From positions 62,001 to 126,000 of the forward strand of contig JAQWNP010000016.1 in assembly GCA_029268515.1 (NCBI GenBank): a stretch of 64,000 nt of DNA, written 5' to 3'. The notes below the pieces were generated by a model, which saw only the letters and a program-made list of their open reading frames with translations, searched no databases and had not been told where the DNA came from. The first letter of the stretch is position 1, and the number at the start of each line of letters is the position of its first letter. Shown one piece after another: positions 1 to 9,551 of the stretch. The DNA comes from Phycisphaerales bacterium. Its GTDB lineage: Bacteria; Planctomycetota; Phycisphaerae; Phycisphaerales; SM1A02. The position numbers and the translations under genes were made by a program.

Positions 1-1
1 A

Positions 2-961
2 ATGATTGCTTATCTAAACAATAACCAGAACAGACGGCAGGCTCCCAACGAAAACCTTGCCCGCGAACTGATGGAACTCTTCACCTTAGGTGAAGGGAAT
101 GCTTACTCTGAAAAAGATATAAAAGAAGGCGCTCGATGCCTGACCGGCTATACCTTTGATGATGACGAATTTGTCTTCAAAGATCGAAATCATGACGATG
201 AATTTAAAACAGTTTTAGGTTCGCGGGGCCGATTTGATGGACATGACTTCATCGAGCTGATTTTCCGTCGACCAGAAGTTTCTCAATACATCTGCTTCAA
301 ACTCTATAAATTCTTTGTTCAAGATGTGCCACAGGTCCCTACTCGGGATATCCAAACGCTTATCCAGCGAATGGCAAAAGAACTGCGTAGTAATAATTAT
401 GAAATTAAGCCGGTCTTAAGAACACTCTTCCGATCACAACACTTCTACGACCAATCCAACCTCGCTGCTCAGATCAAGTCTCCAATACAGCTGACAGTCC
501 AAGCGGTTCGATCACTCTTAAGAACTGTTCCAGCAGGTGTTCTTCCAGATCTCGCCACGGCCTGCGAAATGATGGGCCAAGGATTGTTCTATCCACCCAC
601 CGTGCAAGGATGGACCGGGGGACGCAACTGGATTAACACCTCCACGATGTTTGTTCGCCAGAACACATTGATCTATATGCTGACTGGAAGACGTCCTGAC
701 ATGTACTCATGGGAAACCAGTGGACTTGGAAAATACGATGCCACTCATCTCATTGATCATCTTCGAAAATCAAATGGAACACTTGAACCCAGAGAAGCCA
801 TTCGCTACCTCCTACGCTTTACGCTTGGTAGTGAGCCTCAAACGGAACGCATAGAAACACTACAGAAGTTCGTTGCTTCACGTGGCAACCGACTTAGCAA
901 CGATATGATCATTGGCCTTCTTGCGCTTATTGCTGCCATGCCGGAGTACCAACTCTGCTAG
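2..961 (+). CDS. DUF1800 family protein, C-terminal part (cut by window edge)
   Basis: This is the 3' part of a DUF1800 gene. The reading frame is open at the left edge, and the ATG at base 2 is probably internal, because family members are usually well over 400 residues. The visible part has the family signature NENLARELMELFTLGEG followed by KDIKEGARCLTGY, and later a PPTVQGWTGGRNWIN segment. The family is exported and common in planctomycetes; its biochemical role is not established. A DUF1501 gene follows 58 bases downstream on the same strand, which is the usual pairing and suggests that the two products work together. Confidence 0.9.
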   Translation: MIAYLNNNQNRRQAPNENLARELMELFTLGEGNAYSEKDIKEGARCLTGYTFDDDEFVFKDRNHDDEFKTVLGSRGRFDGHDFIELIFRRPEVSQYICFKLYKFFVQDVPQVPTRDIQTLIQRMAKELRSNNYEIKPVLRTLFRSQHFYDQSNLAAQIKSPIQLTVQAVRSLLRTVPAGVLPDLATACEMMGQGLFYPPTVQGWTGGRNWINTSTMFVRQNTLIYMLTGRRPDMYSWETSGLGKYDATHLIDHLRKSNGTLEPREAIRYLLRFTLGSEPQTERIETLQKFVASRGNRLSNDMIIGLLALIAAMPEYQLC

Positions 962-1019
962 GCACCTTTTACTACTGAAACGAAGCGCGGACTCTGCGTG
1001 ACGCTCAGGAGCTCAGAAC

Positions 1020-2309
1020 ATGAACGAAATCCCACAAGACGCATACAGTCGCCGACTCTTTCTCCAGCAAGGTGTCACGCTGGCCTCGATGATGGCCACG
1101 GTGCCCTTCTTTGTTGAGAGATCAGCCCATGCAATGATGCGACCAATTGGCTCCATGACGAGTAGCCAAGCAGGCGTCCCTGAAGATCGGGTACTTGTTG
1201 TTGTACAACTCGGCGGTGGGAACGATGGGCTCAATACCGTTGTTCCCTATGGCAACGATGAGTATTACCGCCGTCGCCCCTCATTAGGCATAAAAGCACC
1301 TGGCCAAGAAGGTGGCGCCCTGCGTATTGATGGCGCGGATGGAATTGGTCTCCACCCAAATATGACTGGGCTCAAAGAGCTGATGGATGACGGCGTCGCC
1401 TCCATCGTCCAGGGAGTTGGCTATCCAAATCCCAATCGCTCCCACTTCGCGTCGATGGATATCTGGCATACCGCTGATACATCGGGCAAAGGGTTTGGCT
1501 GGATCGGCAAGTACTTCGACAACACATGCAAAGGAACACCTGAACCTCAAGCCGGCGTCGCCATAGGCAATCAAGTCCCTCTTGCAATGAACGGATCTGT
1601 CCAGTCACCAATCAGTTTTGAGTCAGCCGATGCCTTCCGGTGGGCTGGCCAAGATCTACACAGCTCACTCCGTGAACCTTATGACAATATTACCCGCGAG
1701 GGCAGCACACCTGGTGCAACGGGTGGCAGCCAAATGGACTTCCTGATGCGAACGAGCCTCGATGCCCAGTTAGCGTCAGATCGAATTCGAGCAGCAGTTG
1801 CAAAACAAACGCTTGTGCAATACCCAGGCAATCGCCTCGCTCAGCAACTGAAGATTGTTTCAGCAATGATCCGCGATGAAATGCCCACCCGCGTCTATTA
1901 TGTATCACTTGGCGGGTTTGACACACATGCCAACCAGAGTTTCCAGCATGCCAACCTGATGAGTCAATTGAGTCAGTCGTTGAATGCCTTCTACAAGGAC
2001 ATGAAAGCACAAGGCAACTCCAAGCGGGTTCTCACTATGGTATTTAGTGAATTTGGACGGCGCGTTTCGCAGAATGCCTCTGGTGGCACTGACCATGGCA
2101 CTGCCGCGCCCATGTATTTTGTTGGCGATATGCTACGCCCTGGCCTTCTTGGTCAGCATCCTTCACTGCGTGATCTTGATAATGGCGACCTTAAATTCCA
2201 AGTCGACTTCCGCTCCGTCTATACTTCTGTATTACAGGATTGGATGAAATCTCCAGCCAATTCAATTTTAGGACAGCAGTACCAGAAGGCGAATCTGATT
2301 CAGATCTAA
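1020..2309 (+). CDS. DUF1501 family secreted protein
   Basis: A 429-residue protein with an N-terminal twin-arginine-like signal (SRRLFLQQGVTLASMMATV), so it is probably exported folded through the Tat system. The body carries DUF1501 hallmarks: VVVQLGGGNDGLNTVVPY near residue 60, NRSHFASMDIWHTAD, GGFDTHANQ, and SEFGRRVSQNASGGTDHG towards the C-terminus. The fold resembles the alkaline phosphatase/sulfatase superfamily, but the function is unknown. An AGGAG ribosome site lies about nine bases before the ATG. It follows the DUF1800 gene and precedes an HMA lipoprotein by six bases, so the three are probably co-transcribed. Confidence 0.93.
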   Translation: MNEIPQDAYSRRLFLQQGVTLASMMATVPFFVERSAHAMMRPIGSMTSSQAGVPEDRVLVVVQLGGGNDGLNTVVPYGNDEYYRRRPSLGIKAPGQEGGALRIDGADGIGLHPNMTGLKELMDDGVASIVQGVGYPNPNRSHFASMDIWHTADTSGKGFGWIGKYFDNTCKGTPEPQAGVAIGNQVPLAMNGSVQSPISFESADAFRWAGQDLHSSLREPYDNITREGSTPGATGGSQMDFLMRTSLDAQLASDRIRAAVAKQTLVQYPGNRLAQQLKIVSAMIRDEMPTRVYYVSLGGFDTHANQSFQHANLMSQLSQSLNAFYKDMKAQGNSKRVLTMVFSEFGRRVSQNASGGTDHGTAAPMYFVGDMLRPGLLGQHPSLRDLDNGDLKFQVDFRSVYTSVLQDWMKSPANSILGQQYQKANLIQI

Positions 2310-2315
2310 GGAACC

Positions 2316-2642
2316 ATGCGAAGCAGACATTTTTATTTCATAACGCTCCTGCTCATCACCGCTCTCACTGCCGGCAGCTGTACAGATGATGCTGAAACGA
2401 CCCGCTCAAAGTCGACCCCTACACCAGTCAACTACACGATCGATGTCACCGGCATGCACTGCGATGCTTGTGCACAAGCGATTGACGCCTATCTCAGGGA
2501 GATGCCCGGCGTGATTGAATGCCAGGTCTCCTACGAGGAAGGCGTTGCGAAGATTGAGGCTGATGACCAAGCCTCCGCCGAGTCTCTCACCCAAGCAATC
2601 GAAATGCTCGGTTTTCAGGCAGAAGTTGAAGATGAGAGCTAA
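2316..2642 (+). CDS. HMA-domain (heavy-metal-associated) lipoprotein
   Basis: A 108-residue protein with a hydrophobic N-terminus ending in a lipobox-like LTAGSC, so it is probably a lipoprotein. A heavy-metal-associated fold follows, with the metal-binding motif GMHCDACAQAI (CxxC). The segment up to EMLGFQAEVE matches the beta-alpha-beta-beta-alpha-beta domain of copper chaperones and the N-termini of metal-transporting ATPases. It starts six bases after the DUF1501 stop, with AAGGA just before its ATG, which indicates a shared transcript. A role in binding or delivering copper or another soft metal outside the cytoplasm is inferred. No metal-transport ATPase is next to it. Confidence 0.85.
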   Translation: MRSRHFYFITLLLITALTAGSCTDDAETTRSKSTPTPVNYTIDVTGMHCDACAQAIDAYLREMPGVIECQVSYEEGVAKIEADDQASAESLTQAIEMLGFQAEVEDES

Positions 2643-2846
2643 TCCAGCCAGCTGCTGTAGCGATGCTTGAAGTATTAAAAATTGGCGATTTGAGTTCTAT
2701 GAATCGGCCTTCACGTATTCACATCAATACAAAGGCGACTTTTGGCTCCAGGGTGGTAGACTTCAAGAGTAAAAAGGCAATTGCAAACGAACCAGAATTC
2801 TGGGTGCTGAGCACCGAGAATCCCTGTTGGAGATGACTGAGGCAAG

Positions 2847-5800
2847 TTGAGAACGACGAACCAACAAAAGACCCGCGATCAGGCGAGTGCCCTCCCCTAT
2901 AGCGCAGCTGGCCTCCGCTGGCTGGCGGCATCAGCACTCTGTACCACCTTACTCATGACCGCCAGCTCATCGGGTCAGATTCGAACCAGTGGAGATCCAG
3001 GCAGAGTACCCAGCCGCCCCGTCGCCGCATCGCTCCAACCGAAGAAACCAATCACACCAGCTGAGGGCGCTGGCTGCGGCACCGAAGCGCTCAGAGAACA
3101 CCTGGAACGAATGGGGATCGAGCAACCCCGTGGTATTTCAGGAAACGGCAATAGCTGCGTCGTATACCCCTGTGATAATCCAGCAAAACGTGATCGCTAT
3201 ATTCCGACGGGCAACCTCGCTGATTGGAAGACATTTCGCCTTAAGATCAACATTTTTCGTGAAGACGACGGCAGTAACCCTGCTGAATCTTTGACGGCCG
3301 TTGACCAGCAAATGAGCGCTCTGAATCTTTCTTTTGCGCCGCATCAAATCAGATTTGTTTCCGAAGTTGAGTTCATTGATGACTCAACCTATCGCGTGCT
3401 GAACTCTTTTTCAGAGAGCAGAGCGATGAAGCAGGCCTACGCTGATAATCCCGCAAGCCAGCTCAATGTCTATGTCACTAGTTTTTCAGGGCAACTCAAC
3501 GGACTCTGTGGATACGCACTCTTCCCAACTTCTGGACAAGCACTCAGTGCCGGTGGCGGATCCGTTCTAAGAGACTCCTGTTTCGGAGCAAACAACACCA
3601 CGTTGATGCATGAAATTGGTCATAACCTGGGTTTGTATCACACCTTTCACGGTGTCAGCGAAGTGAGCCAGTGCTCCGCTTGCTGGGAGCGAGCAGATGG
3701 CGTCAACAGCGATACGACTGGTGACTTCTGTAGTGATACATCAGCGACCCCTAAGAACTATGCATGTGCTGATCCCGGTGGCACAGATCCTTGTAGTGGC
3801 GTTCCATGGGGCACCACAGAGCCCGAAAACTTCATGAGCTATGCCAATTGCGACAGCGAATTTTCGGACCAGCAGGCTGGGCGCATGCACTGCTTCTCGG
3901 AAGGATATTTATCAGGCTGGTATGACGTGACCTATGGATGCGAGACAACACTTCGTGGAAGCATTACCGGAGAGTTACCACAGTCCAATCCACAAACAAG
4001 TAATGAGTTTGGCTCTTCCGTAGCAGTGAGTAGCGATGTCATGGTGGTTGGCATTCGTAACTATGCCGGACTCGATACCGCTGGCAGTTACAACGGCACA
4101 GGCGCCGTCCAGTTCTACCGCTTCAACGGCAGTAGCTGGGTTGCGGAAGGCGGCCCTGTCCCCCATCCAGATCATCCAGAAGTTGCTGACCCAGACAACC
4201 CCAGTACATTCGAACCAAATGGGGCTCGTTTTGGGGAGGCCGTCGCCATTCAATCTGATCCAATCAATGGCGACTACGCCGTGATCGGAGCCCGCCTCCA
4301 AGATGTTGGCTCCAAAAACGATGCTGCCGGCCTGGCATTTGTTTATCGGTATGACAGCCTTGAGGGTGACTGGAAACTTGAACAAAGGCTGCAGCTCAAT
4401 ACCAACGCAAGCAACCCATCTCATTTTCAACAGTACTTTGGCGACAGCGTTGCCATTGATCCGTTTGGTGGAGCTATCCTAATCGGAGCACCTGGCGACT
4501 ACGGAGACTTAATAAGTGCAGGCGAGTTGGTACCCAATAGTGGATCTGTTTATCTCTTCGAATACGATTCTGACTTCGATCCCGACTCTGAAGAATGCAA
4601 CACACCTTGGTGCCAGCGGAGTTGGTTACGAACCGCGACCGTCGGAGGTGACGACGGTGGCAGCACTCAACAGGTTCTCACCTCAGCACTGCGCGTGCCA
4701 CAGGCAACAGAACTGCCACCTGGTCCAATGCCTGGAGCAGCATTTGGGTACACCATTGCAGTAAACAGCGAATACCTGGTCATTGGCGCTTATCAAGATG
4801 ATGTACTCTTGCGGAGCCGCTTCCCTGCCAACCAAGGCAGTGTCTATGTCTTCAAGCGTGCCCTTGATCCACTGGATACCGAGTCCCCATGGGAATTTGA
4901 AGCCCTTCTTGAAGCTGATGACGCTTCTGAAGACGATGAATTTGGTCATGATGTTGATATTGATGGTGGGCTGATTGTGGTAGGTGCCCATCGCCGAGAA
5001 GCAAAGGTTGGTGGCCTTCGTGGCGGCGTCTACACATTCCTGACCGATGACTTAAGCGGTGGCCATACAACGCCACTTGAGCCAGATATTCCAGATGTTC
5101 CAGGGGTTGTCGACCAAGCCTTCTTTGGCCATGCGGTGGCCCTGGCGAACAATCGACTGATTGTGGGCGCGCCACTTGAGGCATCGACGACCGACACCGA
5201 CGGTGATGGCATCCCAGAGAGCACCATCCAGGGGGCTGGCGCAATCTACTTGTATACGAGCGATGGCGATGGCGGATGGACTCTTGATGAGAAACAAATC
5301 ATGGGACCGCCTGAAGCACTTGCTTGGTTCGGTTTTGATGTGGCCGCTGATGAAGGCACCCTTGCCAGCGGCGCACTCCGCGGGGACTACCAAGGAACAA
5401 CAAGTGATTCTGGCTCAGTCTTCGCCGCTGGCGGCACGGGCGGGCAGGACTGTAACTGCAATGGCATCTGGGACTGCGAAGACATCTTGAGCGGCCTCAG
5501 CACCGACTGCAACCTCAACGGCGTACCTGATGAGTGTGAGTGGGACCCAACAATAAAAGGTTGCCCCGCATTACTCCCCGCAGACTGCACTGTTGAACTA
5601 ACTCGCTTTACACGCACCTCTCCCGCGCTTGGGCCAATTGGCTGCACCATCAATTCCAGTGGGCAGCAAGAACTCTACGAAACGCCGTGGTCACTCGAGT
5701 ATCCGCCGCCTGCTGCAGATGACTTAGCCGGCCTACTCACCGTAGATATCAACATTTCTGCATCGGCTGATCTTGACACAAGTGGACGCGTACTTCATGT

Positions 5801-6674
5801 CTTTCTCAATCAGACATGCCTGACTGATGGCACGTACACCGATCCAACAACACTGCAACCAATTGGACCACTGTTTAGTGATGTCACGGTCGCATGTGCC
5901 AGTTCAGATTTACCGACTGAGACGATCAACCTATCGGCTGCTGACTTCAATTCAATCTTGCTGAGTGCCAATGGGCCGATCAGCCTTCTTGTCGGTGCTC
6001 GAAATCCAGTCAACCCATCGCTGGGCAACCCCGCTGTTGACCCCTTTGCATGCGATCCTGAACAAAGCTACGTACAAGCCAGCATCTCCTATGTCCCTGA
6101 CTTAGATTGTGACGGCGACTGTCAATTCGATCCTTGCCAGATTGCGGATTCGACCGTCGACGGCGTGCCGCAAATTGATTTGAATCTCAACAATATTCTG
6201 GACACATGCGAAGCCGTCGATCCCGGCGATCTTGAGCGTGCTTGTTGTCTTGGGGATTCATGTCGTGTCATCTCAATACCAGAATGCACCGCACAGGGGG
6301 GCACACCCTTCCCTGGCCTTGCGGATTGCAGCATTTCCATATGTGATGACGGCCCGGCCAATGTTGCCTGCTGCGTGGATGGCATTTGCGAAGTCATTGA
6401 TGTCAACGAGTGCCTCAGTAGATGTGGCACCCCCCAACCCAAAGGAACAACTTGTAATGATGTTGTTGCCTGCGCTCCAGCTTGCCCCGCTGATTTTGAC
6501 TGTGACGGCATAGTCGGACTCAGTGACTTATCAGTTTTCTTTGTGGAGTATGGCCAGTGCGCACCACCCACCATCTGCATTTCTGATATTAGTGGGCCTT
6601 TTGATACACCAGACGGGATCGTTGATAACTTTGACTTCACTGCAATCCTGATCGCATTCGGCGACTGTCCTTAA
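2847..6674 (+). CDS. Secreted metzincin-like metalloprotease with FG-GAP repeats and dockerin-like C-terminus
   Basis: A 1275-residue secreted protein starting at TTG, with a signal peptide over about residues 20-45. The catalytic domain shows the zinc-binding motif HEIGHNLGLYH (His255, Glu256, His259, His265) and a Met-turn-like NFMSYAN near residue 330, typical of metzincins. From about residue 370 to 870 there are FG-GAP-type repeats (FGSSVAVSSD, FGEAVAIQSD, FGDSVAIDPFGG, FGYTIAVNSE, FGHDVDIDGG, FGHAVALANN). Asp-Asn-rich calcium-type motifs (DCNLNGVPDECE), two Cys-rich CC repeats and a pair of dockerin-like EF-hand segments end the protein. It is probably an extracellular protease. The substrate is unknown. 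Confidence 0.88.
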   Translation: MRTTNQQKTRDQASALPYSAAGLRWLAASALCTTLLMTASSSGQIRTSGDPGRVPSRPVAASLQPKKPITPAEGAGCGTEALREHLERMGIEQPRGISGNGNSCVVYPCDNPAKRDRYIPTGNLADWKTFRLKINIFREDDGSNPAESLTAVDQQMSALNLSFAPHQIRFVSEVEFIDDSTYRVLNSFSESRAMKQAYADNPASQLNVYVTSFSGQLNGLCGYALFPTSGQALSAGGGSVLRDSCFGANNTTLMHEIGHNLGLYHTFHGVSEVSQCSACWERADGVNSDTTGDFCSDTSATPKNYACADPGGTDPCSGVPWGTTEPENFMSYANCDSEFSDQQAGRMHCFSEGYLSGWYDVTYGCETTLRGSITGELPQSNPQTSNEFGSSVAVSSDVMVVGIRNYAGLDTAGSYNGTGAVQFYRFNGSSWVAEGGPVPHPDHPEVADPDNPSTFEPNGARFGEAVAIQSDPINGDYAVIGARLQDVGSKNDAAGLAFVYRYDSLEGDWKLEQRLQLNTNASNPSHFQQYFGDSVAIDPFGGAILIGAPGDYGDLISAGELVPNSGSVYLFEYDSDFDPDSEECNTPWCQRSWLRTATVGGDDGGSTQQVLTSALRVPQATELPPGPMPGAAFGYTIAVNSEYLVIGAYQDDVLLRSRFPANQGSVYVFKRALDPLDTESPWEFEALLEADDASEDDEFGHDVDIDGGLIVVGAHRREAKVGGLRGGVYTFLTDDLSGGHTTPLEPDIPDVPGVVDQAFFGHAVALANNRLIVGAPLEASTTDTDGDGIPESTIQGAGAIYLYTSDGDGGWTLDEKQIMGPPEALAWFGFDVAADEGTLASGALRGDYQGTTSDSGSVFAAGGTGGQDCNCNGIWDCEDILSGLSTDCNLNGVPDECEWDPTIKGCPALLPADCTVELTRFTRTSPALGPIGCTINSSGQQELYETPWSLEYPPPAADDLAGLLTVDINISASADLDTSGRVLHVFLNQTCLTDGTYTDPTTLQPIGPLFSDVTVACASSDLPTETINLSAADFNSILLSANGPISLLVGARNPVNPSLGNPAVDPFACDPEQSYVQASISYVPDLDCDGDCQFDPCQIADSTVDGVPQIDLNLNNILDTCEAVDPGDLERACCLGDSCRVISIPECTAQGGTPFPGLADCSISICDDGPANVACCVDGICEVIDVNECLSRCGTPQPKGTTCNDVVACAPACPADFDCDGIVGLSDLSVFFVEYGQCAPPTICISDISGPFDTPDGIVDNFDFTAILIAFGDCP

Positions 6675-6690
6675 GAACAAATCACGACAC

Positions 6691-8439
6691 TCAATCGCTT
6701 GTTATCGATTCTGAAACGTGATTGATGACAAGATGCTGGTTATGATCTGTGACAAGCTCATGCTGCACAAATCCATCAGGCCAGACCACCGTCAATTCAA
6801 TGCTTTGCACCTCTCCAGGAAATGCAAAGTAACCCTCAGCAGGAAGTGCACTTTGAAAGCTACCGCCACTGGCCAGCCAACGTTGTTGCACTTTTTCATT
6901 TGCCTTTGCTGATACCAGTGCCCCGACACCAGTTGAATTACCAATGCCAGATCGCCGATCGCGCAGTGACACCGTGAGCCAGTGCACATCTTGGCCTAAC
7001 GTATTGTTCTCATACACGCGTACCGGCCCACTCCGATCAGCAGTAATGAGATCAACATCACCATCACGATCAAGATCACCCCATGCAGCTGCTCGTCCAT
7101 GGCGTGGTTCTGCAAGCCAATCGCCCCATCGATTGACCGCTTCACCCTGGACCAACTCAAAACGAGCACCATTTCTGACATACAGTTCCGGAAGCTGCGC
7201 GTAGGTTGAATCCATTTGCTCAAGCGAGGCCTGAGGATAGACATGGCCATTGAGAATGAAGAGCTCCTCCACACCATTTTGGTCAAAATCGACGAAGCCT
7301 GCGGCCCACCCCAGCGAACGCCGGCTCACCAAGCCGAGGCCAGAGGGGCCACTACGATCGTCATAAAAACCAGAGCCGGCACTCATATGCAGGGTATTGG
7401 TATCGCTTGAAAAGTTTGTTGTTACAAAATCTGCAAGACCATCATCATTTAGATCTGCGACTGCCATACCCATTGTTGCTTGGGCCCCACCATCCATGTT
7501 TGCAGCTAAACCTGTTTGAGATCCCATATCAATGAAGGCACCTGTGCCATCATTCTCGAGATAGAAGTTTGGCATGGAGTCATTGCCAACCAAGATGTCT
7601 TGATCGCCATCAGCATCAACATCTAACATCATGACATTGAGTCCAAAGGAAGCGTCTACCGCGTTGACGCCAGCTGAATCTTTAGCAGGCTGAAAAACAC
7701 CATTGCCATCATTCAGATAGAGCACGTCATGCTGTGGCTTCAAACCGTGTGGTCCAGCCATGACCTCAATGTCTTTGTAAGTCGCCTTGCCTGGCGGATT
7801 ATCAACATCAAACTCAAGGTAGTTCACTACGTAGAGATCAAGATCACCATCGGAATCGACATCACCCATTGCTGCTGATGTACCCCATCGCTCATCACCA
7901 ACACCAGCAACTGCTGTTACATCTTCAAAGTATCCTTCCCCGTTACCTGTATTGCGCATGAGAACATTTGGACCATAACGTGTGATGTAAAGATCCTGAA
8001 ATCCATCACCATCAATATCACCAACTGCCACACCCATACTCCAACCATTTATTCCCAGGCCCGACTGCTCAGTTGCGTCGATGAATTCAATTGGCTGGCC
8101 AGGCCGAGTGATATTCTCGAAATAGCGACTCCCGAGACCACCGGCTGGATCAAGTAAAGAAGCACCATTGGCAATAAAAACATCAAGATCACCATCTGCA
8201 TCGCCATCAAAGAGTGCCAAGCCGCTTCCGTTGACCTCCAAAATATGCGATGGATCCTTTGCACCACTGGTTGTCACAAAATCAATCCCACTTTGGGCAG
8301 TGATGTCTCTTAAGAGTGGCACGCCACCATCAACTGTGTCAGTTTCATCTTTCGTTGCTTGAGAATGATCGCAACTCCCATTCACAACAATGAAAACCAT
8401 CAACAAAACCAACTGAACTAGGCGTCGCATCGAAGTCAT
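6691..8439 (-). CDS. CRTAC1-like FG-GAP/ASPIC-UnbV lipoprotein
   Basis: A 582-residue protein. The chosen start (base 8439) makes an ATGA overlap with the stop of the upstream TPR gene and gives a lipoprotein signal ending VNGSC. Many FG-GAP/VCBS repeats follow (VAVGDIDGDGFQDLYI, AAMGDVDSDGDLDLYVVNY, AWGDLDRDGDVDLITAD), expected to form a calcium-binding beta-propeller. The last 100 residues form an ASPIC/UnbV domain (GIGNSTGVGALV, LTVVWPDGF). An upstream in-frame ATG at 8475 would add 12 residues. The gene is coupled to the TPR gene and converges on the protease gene with 16 bases between them. The cellular role is not established. Confidence 0.9.
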   Translation of the reverse strand: MTSMRRLVQLVLLMVFIVVNGSCDHSQATKDETDTVDGGVPLLRDITAQSGIDFVTTSGAKDPSHILEVNGSGLALFDGDADGDLDVFIANGASLLDPAGGLGSRYFENITRPGQPIEFIDATEQSGLGINGWSMGVAVGDIDGDGFQDLYITRYGPNVLMRNTGNGEGYFEDVTAVAGVGDERWGTSAAMGDVDSDGDLDLYVVNYLEFDVDNPPGKATYKDIEVMAGPHGLKPQHDVLYLNDGNGVFQPAKDSAGVNAVDASFGLNVMMLDVDADGDQDILVGNDSMPNFYLENDGTGAFIDMGSQTGLAANMDGGAQATMGMAVADLNDDGLADFVTTNFSSDTNTLHMSAGSGFYDDRSGPSGLGLVSRRSLGWAAGFVDFDQNGVEELFILNGHVYPQASLEQMDSTYAQLPELYVRNGARFELVQGEAVNRWGDWLAEPRHGRAAAWGDLDRDGDVDLITADRSGPVRVYENNTLGQDVHWLTVSLRDRRSGIGNSTGVGALVSAKANEKVQQRWLASGGSFQSALPAEGYFAFPGEVQSIELTVVWPDGFVQHELVTDHNQHLVINHVSESITSD

Positions 8440-9305
8440 TCTGGAAAACTCGTTGTAGGGTGCTCTTTTTTCCATAATGCCTCATAGATCTTCTGTGACT
8501 GAGCTGCTTGATCAGCAAGACCCTGGCGCCTTAACACCTGTGCGAGTTTGTAATGCACCTCCGGTGACTCAGGAATAAGAATGACTGCTTTTGCCAGAGA
8601 GTCATAAGCGCGTTCTATATTGCCCTGCTGCACTTGTACATCGGCAAGCCGAACCAGTGCCTTGCCAAGATCTTTGCCTTGTGGTTTTATTGAGTTCTCA
8701 AACAACGAAACACTACGATTCAATCGATTATTCGCCTCTTCAAGATCTCCTTGCTCATATGCAAGAAGTCCAAGAAGAAAATGTGCATCTGCATTTTCAG
8801 GAGATCCCTGCAAATACCAAAGTACCGCCTCTTGAGCCTCAACCGGCTGCCCCATGTAGTAAAGCGCCCAACCCTGAAAATATGCAGTCTGTCCATAGGT
8901 AGGCGCAAACTCACGGGCCCTGGAAAAAGATTCCAAAGCCAATCCATATCGTTTCTCAGTGTGATACGTCAGACCGAAAAGAAAGTGCGCCAATCCCTCT
9001 TGTGGCTGTGCATCAAGATATCGACGCAATCTGACACGAGCTGCGTCTGGCTGGCCTTTCTGTATCAATGCAAAGTGGCGAGCAAGTTCCCCCGTCAGTT
9101 TTACTGATGTGTCCGGCGCAGGGAGTCTTTCTTCTGGGTCGACAACAAAGACCGGAGGTTCTACCTCTTGTTGCGCGGAGGTATCTGGAGTAGATCCCCG
9201 TTCACAACCTCCCGAAAAAGAGATCAACAAGAGGCTCACCACCAACCTGGTGATGAGACTGCGATCAATCGTGATTGGATGATATTTTCTGAAAAATGGT
9301 GCCAT
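8436..9305 (-). CDS. TPR-repeat lipoprotein
   Basis: About 289 residues if translation starts at the ATG at 9305; an in-frame start at 9365 is possible. The N-terminus is hydrophobic and ends in a lipobox-like SFSGGC. At least four to five tetratricopeptide repeats follow (AHFLFGLTYHTEKRYGLALE, AYFQGWALYYMGQPVEAQEA, AHFLLGLLAYEQGDLEEA, VHYKLAQVLRRQGLADQA), so it is probably a protein-interaction scaffold on the membrane. Its stop overlaps the start of the ASPIC/UnbV gene by four bases. TPR and CRTAC1-like proteins are often encoded together, which suggests that they act together. Confidence 0.88.
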   Translation of the reverse strand: MAPFFRKYHPITIDRSLITRLVVSLLLISFSGGCERGSTPDTSAQQEVEPPVFVVDPEERLPAPDTSVKLTGELARHFALIQKGQPDAARVRLRRYLDAQPQEGLAHFLFGLTYHTEKRYGLALESFSRAREFAPTYGQTAYFQGWALYYMGQPVEAQEAVLWYLQGSPENADAHFLLGLLAYEQGDLEEANNRLNRSVSLFENSIKPQGKDLGKALVRLADVQVQQGNIERAYDSLAKAVILIPESPEVHYKLAQVLRRQGLADQAAQSQKIYEALWKKEHPTTSFPE

Positions 9306-9551
9306 CTTGGAGGCATCATAGGCCGCCTTGAGGCTCACTACGGCGGCCACCCTCAGGGGCCCCAAAGACCCTCAAAACGTCCGATTCCGACAAAAAACAC
9401 TGCCAAAATCCGCACAACCTTTCGATTTGCTCATTTTTCACGCAACGGATGTGGACAGATGCTCGAATCTTCTTCATGGTGGGGTAGTAAGAGAAGGTAC
9501 GCTGAGTCAGAGAACACTGTTTTCGATACGTCCAGACAAGGATCGGCGCAA

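Noticed and set aside
2699-2836. Short open frame (45 codons) before the metalloprotease gene
   Set aside because: No ribosome site, no hydrophobic or family features.
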